64,000 nt of DNA, taken from contig JAAMEZ010000032.1 in NCBI GenBank assembly GCA_013322215.1, positions 124,001 to 188,000 on the forward strand, given 5' to 3'. Shown here piece after piece: positions 59,774 through 64,000 of this stretch. The position numbers were made by a program, and so were the translations under genes. This DNA is from Martinezella rhizogenes (GTDB lineage: Bacteria > Pseudomonadota > Alphaproteobacteria > Rhizobiales > Rhizobiaceae). Positions within the stretch are counted from its first letter, which is position 1; each line of letters begins with the position of its first letter. The notes under the pieces are model-generated. The model was not told the origin of the DNA, ran no database searches, and worked only from the letters and a program-made list of their open reading frames with translations.

Positions 59774-60853
59774 TCAAGCCTTTGGAAGTTCTGCGATCGG
59801 CGTCGCCGGTGCGGCGCTCGACTGATAAGCGGCCTCGACAAGCGCCATCGTCTGCCAGGCATCCTCAACGGAGCCGATCAACTCGTGATCCTCGCCGGAT
59901 GCGAAGCGCTGCAGGTTGGCCATACGGTTGACGAAGGCGTCCGGGAACCAGGCACCCTCGAGCTTCACCTCGACCCAATCGCTGCCACCCTCGGGACGTA
60001 TCCAAAGCTGGTCCGGCTCGCCACTGGGATAGTCGAGATTGACGCCGAGCTTGACATAGGCCGCGCCCTTGGTGCCGGCGATGCGAAACTCGCAGGCCTG
60101 AAACTTGCGGCCGAAATCATGGTCGTGATTGACCGAGAGCACACAACGAACCTTGTCGCCATAGTCGAGGATCGCCGCCGTTCGGGTCTGCGCGACATCA
60201 TGATTGGGATGGCCGATGGTCTTGGCATGGACCCCTTGCGGATTGCCGAGCAGTCCGCGAATGAAATCGAGATAGTGGATCGAGTGCATGGCGATCTCGA
60301 TCCGCGGCAGACCTTTCAGGAAGGGCCAGAGCCCCCATGGCGTGGCGAGCGCCAGCCAGGCATCAAAATCGACGACATCGCCGAGATAGCCCTTGTTCAC
60401 GGCATCATAGAGCGCCAGCATCATCGGCGCGAAGCGGAGCTGAAAATTGACGGCCGCCTTGATGTCACGCTCACGGCAGACCCGCAGAATTTCGGAGGCG
60501 CCGGTAAGATCGCTGCCCATCGGCTTCTGGATCAGCGCGAAGGAGCCGCGCGGCAATTTCGACAGGATCGCAGCATGTACAGCCGGCGGCGTCGCAAGAT
60601 CGAAGATTGCGTCTTCGACGGCAAGTGCCTCTGCCTCGGAGGCGAAGGCGCGAATGCCCCATTGAGTGGCAAGCGCCGCCGCTTTCTCGGCATTCGGATC
60701 GTAGAGACCAGCGACTGGAAAACCGCCTTGCCTGTAAGCCGGCAGATGCGCGTCACCGACGATGCTGCCGGCGCCGAAGATCACGATCGGACGCGGCTTC
60801 GACGGCTTCGGCCACCATTGGCGAAGGGATTTGGGGTCGAAAGCCTCACCCAT
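59774..60853 (-). CDS. Gfo/Idh/MocA family dehydrogenase
   Basis: The 359-residue protein has an N-terminal Rossmann strand (PIVIFGAGSIVGDAHLPAYR), VFDLATPPAVHAAI-like core, the lysine in FALIQKPMGSDL, and the C-terminal segment with IAMHSIHYLDFIRGLLGNP. In this operon it would be a candidate sugar or lactone dehydrogenase. The start is 8 bp inside the mutarotase gene end, showing coupling. Confidence 0.88.
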   Translation of the reverse strand: MGEAFDPKSLRQWWPKPSKPRPIVIFGAGSIVGDAHLPAYRQGGFPVAGLYDPNAEKAAALATQWGIRAFASEAEALAVEDAIFDLATPPAVHAAILSKLPRGSFALIQKPMGSDLTGASEILRVCRERDIKAAVNFQLRFAPMMLALYDAVNKGYLGDVVDFDAWLALATPWGLWPFLKGLPRIEIAMHSIHYLDFIRGLLGNPQGVHAKTIGHPNHDVAQTRTAAILDYGDKVRCVLSVNHDHDFGRKFQACEFRIAGTKGAAYVKLGVNLDYPSGEPDQLWIRPEGGSDWVEVKLEGAWFPDAFVNRMANLQRFASGEDHELIGSVEDAWQTMALVEAAYQSSAAPATPIAELPKA

Positions 60854-61175
60854 GATGAAAAACCTCTTCCATCATGGCCCACCACTCGCCCTCCTTGCGG
60901 GTTTCGAGCGGCTTCTGGCAAGGCATGCAGACGGACCACCATTCCTGGTTCTTCGGGCTCGCGGCCATCTTGCGCATGTCGGCCTCGAAGTCCGTGCCGA
61001 CATATTCCCAATAGCCGAAGAGCAGGTTTTCCGGCTCCTTCAGGAAGATCGAATAGTTGGTGACGTTGCATTCGGAGATCAGTGCGAGGATCTCGGGCCA
61101 GACGGCCGCGTGAAGCGCCTTGTATTCCGCGATCTTGGCCGGCTCCAGGCCGATCACCATTCCCATCCGCTGCAT
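60846..61175 (-). CDS. L-rhamnose/L-fucose-type mutarotase
   Basis: The 109-residue protein matches the RhaM family in length and motifs: GLEPAKIAEYKALHAAVWPE with the catalytic histidine, NYSIFLKEPENLLFGYWEYV, and WWSVCMPCQKPLETR. It interconverts anomers of a 6-deoxy sugar. Its presence points to L-rhamnose, L-fucose or a similar sugar as the operon's substrate. It overlaps the Gfo/Idh gene by 8 bp and lies 13 bp after the enolase gene. Confidence 0.92.
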   Translation of the reverse strand: MQRMGMVIGLEPAKIAEYKALHAAVWPEILALISECNVTNYSIFLKEPENLLFGYWEYVGTDFEADMRKMAASPKNQEWWSVCMPCQKPLETRKEGEWWAMMEEVFHHG

Positions 61176-61188
61176 GGTCCGTTCCTCC

Positions 61189-62301
61189 TCAGCCGTGGAT
61201 TTCCCGGGTAAATTCGCCGATCGAGCGCGCCTTCACCGCTTCCCAGTCCCAGGCGATGCCGATGCCGGGCTCCGAAGGCGCCAATGCCTTGCCTTCGACG
61301 ATTTCCATGCCCTTCGTCGTGAGGTCGTCGAGCTGTGGAATGTATTCAACGTATTTGCCGTTCGGCACGGCGCAGGTGAGGCTGACATGCAGCTCCATCA
61401 GGAAGTGCGGGCAGACCGGAATATCGAAGGCCTCGGCGGCATGCGCCACCTTCAGCCAGGGGGTGATGCCGCCGATGCGGGCAACATCCACCTGCACGAT
61501 CGAGCAGGCACCCTTCTGCATATATTCGCGGAAATGCCGGATCGAATACATGGATTCTCCAACCGCGATCGGCGTCGGCGTCGATCGTGTCAACCGGATA
61601 TGGCCATCGAGATCATCAGCCGGCAGCGGCTCCTCGATCCAGGCGAGATCCAGCTCCTTCAGCCGTGCGGCCCGGCGGATCGCCTCGTCGACGGTAAAGC
61701 CCTGATTGCAGTCGGTCATGATCTCGAAGCCGGACCCGAGCGCCAGACGCATCGCGGCCAATCGGTCGTAATCCTCCGAGCCATGCGGCTTGCCGATCTT
61801 CACCTTCGAGCCGGAAAAACCCTTGGCCTTCGCCTGCAGCGCGTCCTCGACCAGGGCTTCCTTCTCAATATGCAACCAGCCGCCCTCGGTCGTGTAGAGC
61901 GGGCAACGATCCCTAGCGCCGCCGGCAAGCTTCCAGAGCGGCAGGTTCTGCTTCTTGGCCCGCAGGTCCCAAAGTGCGGTGTCGACCGCCGCAAGGGCCA
62001 GCGCCGTAATGGGACCGATGGTCGTCGCATGCGTGGCGAATTCCAGTTTATGCCAGATCGCCTCGATGCGATCGGCATCCTCGCCGATCAAAAGCGGCAC
62101 CAGATGGTCGGAGAGCAGCCGCATGACGGAGGAGCCGCCGGTGCCGATCGTATAGCTATAGCCGGTGCCGACAGCGCCGTCGCTGTCGGTGATGGTGACG
62201 ATCGGCGTCTCCTGGCTAACGAAGCTCTGGATCGCATCCGTCCGCTTCACCTTCGGCGGCAGATCGACCATCCGCAATTCAATTTTCTCGATACGGGCCA
62301 C
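61189..62301 (-). CDS. Enolase-superfamily sugar-acid dehydratase (mandelate racemase group)
   Basis: The 370-residue protein has the capping domain and TIM barrel. KVKIGKPHG carries the catalytic lysines, TDCNQG, WIEEPLP and AVGES carry the three metal ligands, and CPHFLMELH gives the histidine. This matches the mandelate racemase subgroup, which dehydrates acid sugars such as L-fuconate, L-rhamnonate or galactarate. The exact acid is not determined. It lies 11 bp after the ABC ATPase gene. Confidence 0.92.
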   Translation of the reverse strand: MARIEKIELRMVDLPPKVKRTDAIQSFVSQETPIVTITDSDGAVGTGYSYTIGTGGSSVMRLLSDHLVPLLIGEDADRIEAIWHKLEFATHATTIGPITALALAAVDTALWDLRAKKQNLPLWKLAGGARDRCPLYTTEGGWLHIEKEALVEDALQAKAKGFSGSKVKIGKPHGSEDYDRLAAMRLALGSGFEIMTDCNQGFTVDEAIRRAARLKELDLAWIEEPLPADDLDGHIRLTRSTPTPIAVGESMYSIRHFREYMQKGACSIVQVDVARIGGITPWLKVAHAAEAFDIPVCPHFLMELHVSLTCAVPNGKYVEYIPQLDDLTTKGMEIVEGKALAPSEPGIGIAWDWEAVKARSIGEFTREIHG

Positions 62302-62312
62302 GGAGCGATTCC

Positions 62313-63410
62313 TTAGTTTGCGAGGCTCTTGCCGGTTTCGACGGAGAAGAGATGCGCCTGACTAAGGTCGAAGCTCATCTTCAGCTGTTCGCCGCTCTTC
62401 AGCGCGCGCGGATTGAGCATGCGCGTCACCCATTCGCGCCCGGCAAATTCGACGAAGACGAGCGTTTCATTGCCGAGCGGTTCGGTGATGGCGACGGGCA
62501 GTGTCAGTTCGTAGACGGCGGATTCCGCGCCCGAACGCAGGCCGTGACCGGTGGGGAAGATGTCGTCGGGCCGGAGACCGAAAGCGACCGTCTCGCCTTC
62601 CCTGACCTTGCCGGCAAATTGGCCCGGCAGCGGCAGACGGTCGCCATTCTTGAAGATGAGTTCGCCTGATTTCAGCGTCGCCTCCTCGATGTTCATCGGC
62701 GGCGAACCGATGAAGCCGGCGACAAAGCGCGTGGCGGGCCGCTTGAACACTTCGTCCGGTGTGCCGACCTGTTCGATATAACCATCGCGCATGATGACGA
62801 TGCGGTCGGCAAGCGTCATGGCCTCGACCTGGTCGTGCGTGACGTAAACCACCGTCGACTGCACCTTGGCATGCAGCTTCTTGATCTCGGTGCGCATCTG
62901 TGTGCGCAGCTTGGCGTCGAGGTTCGACAGCGGCTCGTCGAAGAGGAAGACCTCCGGCTGGCGCACGATGGCGCGGCCCATGGCGACGCGCTGACGCTGA
63001 CCGCCGGAAAGCTGCGCCGGGCGCCGATCCATCAGGGCTTCGAGGCTAAGAATGGCGGCAGCCTCGTTCACCCGCTTGTCGATCTCCGCCTGCGGCTGCT
63101 TGGCGATCTTCAGCGAGAAGCCCATGTTCTCGCGCACCGTCATATGCGGATAGAGCGCATAGGACTGGAACACCATCGAGATGTTGCGATCGCGCGGCGG
63201 CAGGTCGTTGACGACGGTATTGCCGATCTCGATCGTGCCGCCGGAGACTTCCTCCAGGCCGGCGATCATACGCAGCGTCGTCGACTTGCCGCAGCCGGAC
63301 GGGCCAACGAGCGCGATGAACTCCTTGTCCGCGATGTCGAGATTGATCCCGTGGACGATTTCCAGCGCACCATAGCGCTTGACGAGTTTTTTAAGGGAAA
63401 CCTGAGCCAT
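62313..63410 (-). CDS. Carbohydrate ABC transporter ATP-binding protein (UgpC/MalK-like)
   Basis: The 365-residue protein has Walker A GPSGCGKSTTLRMI, signature LSGGQRQRVAMGR, Walker B FLFDEPLSNLDAKL and a C-terminal TOBE-type regulatory domain (GLRPDDIFPTG). It energises a CUT1 sugar importer. The stop of the permease gene lies 5 bp upstream of its start. The start MAQVSLKKL at 63410 is supported by position; an extension to 63518 overlaps the permease gene. Confidence 0.94.
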   Translation of the reverse strand: MAQVSLKKLVKRYGALEIVHGINLDIADKEFIALVGPSGCGKSTTLRMIAGLEEVSGGTIEIGNTVVNDLPPRDRNISMVFQSYALYPHMTVRENMGFSLKIAKQPQAEIDKRVNEAAAILSLEALMDRRPAQLSGGQRQRVAMGRAIVRQPEVFLFDEPLSNLDAKLRTQMRTEIKKLHAKVQSTVVYVTHDQVEAMTLADRIVIMRDGYIEQVGTPDEVFKRPATRFVAGFIGSPPMNIEEATLKSGELIFKNGDRLPLPGQFAGKVREGETVAFGLRPDDIFPTGHGLRSGAESAVYELTLPVAITEPLGNETLVFVEFAGREWVTRMLNPRALKSGEQLKMSFDLSQAHLFSVETGKSLAN

Positions 63411-63415
63411 TGAGA

Positions 63416-64000
63416 TCAACCTTTGACCGCACCGAATGTCAGACCCGACACCAGATGCTTCTGAATGATGAAAGTGAGAGCGAGTGCCGGAATGATCATC
63501 ACGACCGCGAGTGCGCACATGCCGCGCCAGTCGATGGTGAACTCGGCCGTATAATCGAGCAGGCCGACGGGCAGCGTCTTGGAATCGACGGAACGCGTCA
63601 GCTGCGAGGCCAGTGCATATTCATTCCAGCAGGTGAGGAAGGCGAAGATGCCGGCGGATGCGATGCCGGGTCCGGCAAGCGGGAATTCCACCTGCCAGAA
63701 GGCCTGCCAGCGTGTGCAGCCGTCGATCTGCGCGGCTTCGGCAAGATCCTTCGGCACCTGCCGGAAGAAGCCGTCGATCAGCCAGATGGTGAAGGGCACG
63801 TTCAGCGCGACATAGGTGAGGATCAGGCCGAAATGCGTGTCGATGATCCCGAGCCGCGCATAGACCATGAACAGCGGCAATGAGAGCGCCACGCCGGGCA
63901 CGGAGCGCGTCAGCATCAGCCCGAGGAACACGGCCGACTTACCTGCGAAACGGAAGCGGGCGAAGGCATAGCCCCCGGACATGCCGATGACGAGCGCAAT
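63416..64000 (-). CDS. Carbohydrate ABC transporter permease (partial, N-terminus beyond right edge)
   Basis: A minus-strand frame open to the window edge encodes at least 194 residues of a MalG/UgpE-type permease. Visible are SGGYAFARFRFAGKSAVFLG, the EAA loop PKDLAEAAQIDGCTRWQAFWQ, helices around GIFAFLTCWNEYALASQL, and the end LVSGLTFGAVKG. About 80-90 residues are missing at the start. A second permease and the binding protein should lie to the right. Confidence 0.93.
   Translation of the reverse strand: MALVIGMSGGYAFARFRFAGKSAVFLGLMLTRSVPGVALSLPLFMVYARLGIIDTHFGLILTYVALNVPFTIWLIDGFFRQVPKDLAEAAQIDGCTRWQAFWQVEFPLAGPGIASAGIFAFLTCWNEYALASQLTRSVDSKTLPVGLLDYTAEFTIDWRGMCALAVVMIIPALALTFIIQKHLVSGLTFGAVKG

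Noticed and set aside
1..64000. CRISPR array, phage, insertion sequence, tRNA or rRNA genes
   Set aside because: No regularly spaced direct repeats, integrase or transposase genes, or tRNA/rRNA-like sequences were noticed by reading; no tool was run.

Overview
The window looks like ordinary chromosome or chromid DNA of a Rhizobium-type alphaproteobacterium. The evidence is high GC content, many LacI/LysR/MarR regulators and ABC importers, a fold-III ornithine decarboxylase with a long structured leader resembling the alphaproteobacterial speF RNA, a DUF1007/NicO metal pair, and palindromic intergenic elements of the kind scattered through rhizobial genomes. No tRNA, rRNA, phage, insertion sequence, CRISPR array or replication origin was seen. 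Sixty-three protein genes are called. One LacI gene is cut at the left edge and one ABC permease gene at the right edge.

Layout. 1-5.5 kb: a LacI regulator (partial), a MarR regulator with oppositely charged tails facing a creatininase-family hydrolase, then a compact CobW/COG0523 GTPase - WD40 - cysE set behind a Zur-like box. 5.7-8.8 kb: a Tat-type phosphoesterase behind a Pho-box-like site, paired with a large di-haem peroxidase. 8.8-11.2 kb: GNAT and ornithine decarboxylase genes with the speF-like leader. 11.2-17.4 kb: a LysR regulator, DUF1007/NicO, a small membrane protein, a DUF533 protein, eda, and an overlapping CYTH-CHAD pair. 17.5-25.8 kb: an FAD monooxygenase divergent from a MarR regulator, trhO, a GGDEF-EAL protein, an FMN reductase, a GH1 beta-glucosidase and DoxX.

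25.8-38 kb is a sugar region. It holds a Gfo/Idh/MocA oxidoreductase, a TIM-barrel isomerase, a ribose-type ABC importer with its divergent LacI regulator and paired operators, then xylA, xylB and a second LacI regulator. 38-43.6 kb: an EmrAB-type efflux operon with a divergent TetR regulator and two palindromes around its promoter, an AraC/GyrI-like regulator, and TerC. 43.6-48.6 kb: gltX and lysS flanked by small unknown genes. 48.7-56 kb: a LysR regulator, a DEDDh exonuclease, and a polyamine-type ABC importer followed by an aminobutyraldehyde-type dehydrogenase. 56-57.3 kb: a composite inverted repeat, DUF1328 and DUF1345.

57.3-64 kb, all on the minus strand, is a tight sugar-catabolic operon: ABC permease and ATPase, enolase-superfamily dehydratase, rhamnose/fucose-type mutarotase, Gfo/Idh/MocA dehydrogenase, MaoC protein, a solute-binding-protein homologue with no signal peptide, and an SDR. 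The set resembles non-phosphorylative L-fucose-type catabolism. The signal-less binding protein and the MaoC gene inside it are the least explained part of the window and the best candidate for something undescribed.
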